A DNA stretch of 13,642 nucleotides. It comes from Spirochaetales bacterium (GTDB lineage: Bacteria > Spirochaetota > Spirochaetia > Sphaerochaetales > Sphaerochaetaceae). Location of the stretch: NCBI GenBank assembly GCA_017475725.1, contig JAFVFA010000162.1, positions 1 through 13,642 on the forward strand, read 5' to 3'. Shown here one piece after another: positions 13,115 through 13,642 of this stretch; positions within the stretch are counted from its first letter, which is position 1, and every line of letters starts with the position of its first letter. Under the pieces are notes generated by a model that was not told where the DNA came from, ran no database searches, and saw nothing but the letters and a program-made list of their open reading frames with translations. Both the position numbers and the translations under genes were made by a program.

Positions 13115-13642
13115 CTCTTACCTCCCTTTGCCTGCATGCGGCCGATTCTTTCCTTCACGACAGCCGGCATCTCCATCTTAGGAGCATCCGGATGCAGCAG
13201 CCAGGTGGCTGCATAGTGGGTGTCGGTGATCTTGAACATCGGTGGCTCCATCTCGAAGTCGATCTTCAAGGCATACTTGTTTCTAGGTGCGAAGGCATCG
13301 CCCTTAGGAGGATAGATCATGTTAGGCGGCGTTCCAGGGATGGACTCCAGCTTCTCCTTGGTGTCAAGGTCAGGAACGGATGAAAGCAGTGCCCAGGTGT
13401 ATGGATGGGCCGGACTGTAGAAGACCTCGTTGCTTGTTCCGTACTCGACGATCTTACCTGCATACATGACGGCGATTCTGTCTGCCATGTTCGCCACGAC
13501 TCCAAGGTCATGTGTGATGAAGATGACGGAGAGGTTCCTCTCCTTCTTCAGGTTGTTGATCAGCTCAAGGATCTGCGCCTGGATGGTCACGTCCAGAGCG
13601 GTTGTCGGCTCATCGCAGATCAGGATGTCCGGATCGGCTGTA
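13111..13642 (-). CDS. oppD: Oligopeptide ABC transporter ATP-binding protein, OppD-like (partial)
   Basis: Only the C-terminal 177 residues are in the window; the gene runs off the right edge and its start is not visible. The frame begins inside Walker B (DILICDEPTTALDVTIQAQ) and continues through the H-loop (ITHDLGVVA). The OppD-type tail HPYTWALLSSVPDL and PGTPPNMIYPPKGDAFAPR follows. A typical OppD has four Cys in the CPxRC-like tail region that bind an iron-sulfur cluster; here the corresponding stretch reads FAPRNKYALKIDFEMEPPMF and has no cysteine. It pairs with the OppF-like subunit, whose start overlaps its stop by 4 bases. Confidence 0.92.
   Translation of the reverse strand, partial: TADPDILICDEPTTALDVTIQAQILELINNLKKERNLSVIFITHDLGVVANMADRIAVMYAGKIVEYGTSNEVFYSPAHPYTWALLSSVPDLDTKEKLESIPGTPPNMIYPPKGDAFAPRNKYALKIDFEMEPPMFKITDTHYAATWLLHPDAPKMEMPAVVKERIGRMQAKGGKR

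Overview
The window (about 13.6 kb, roughly half GC with AT-rich spacers) reads like the chromosome of an anaerobic, gut-type spirochaete, probably close to Sphaerochaeta. This is an inference from the style of the genes: short Ala-rich signal peptides on small secreted proteins, a TAXI-type TRAP transporter, ROK and LacI regulators and an Opp-type ABC operon. No rRNA or tRNA is present to confirm it. Nearly every gene is on the minus strand; only one toxin-antitoxin pair is on the plus strand.

Left block (about 1-6545, minus, transcribed right to left): a LacI-family repressor, then a TAXI substrate-binding protein, a fused TRAP permease, a DUF6282-type metal-dependent hydrolase and an octopine/nopaline-dehydrogenase-like enzyme. 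Two matching LacI-type palindromes mark the block. One lies between lacI and the transporter genes. The other covers the start codon and ribosome binding site of lacI itself. Two gene gaps hold strong RNA hairpins. I read this as a repressor-controlled uptake and breakdown locus for an opine-like or other small organic acid, with the true substrate unknown. At 50-169 there is a short remnant that repeats the C-terminal end of the dehydrogenase, and at 4-50 the start of a further leftward promoter.

Middle block (6546-9480): a plus-strand Phd/YefM-RelE/ParE type II toxin-antitoxin pair converges on three minus-strand genes for small exported proteins. Two of these share a mature N-terminal IKLKT motif and beta-rich, pilin- or adhesin-like sequence. 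Each of the three has its own recognisable sigma70 promoter, and a rho-independent terminator closes the leftmost one.

Right-middle block (9479-11610): a ROK-family regulator follows, by 17 bases, a HepT-MntA toxin-antitoxin pair in which the MntA nucleotidyltransferase carries an N-terminal XRE helix-turn-helix. Its 200-base upstream region is packed with TGGCAT/ATGCCA sites, which look like its own operator array.

Right block (11612-13642): a DUF3899 membrane protein and two oligopeptide-transport ATPases (OppF-like complete, OppD-like cut by the window edge), tightly packed as the end of an opp/dpp operon.
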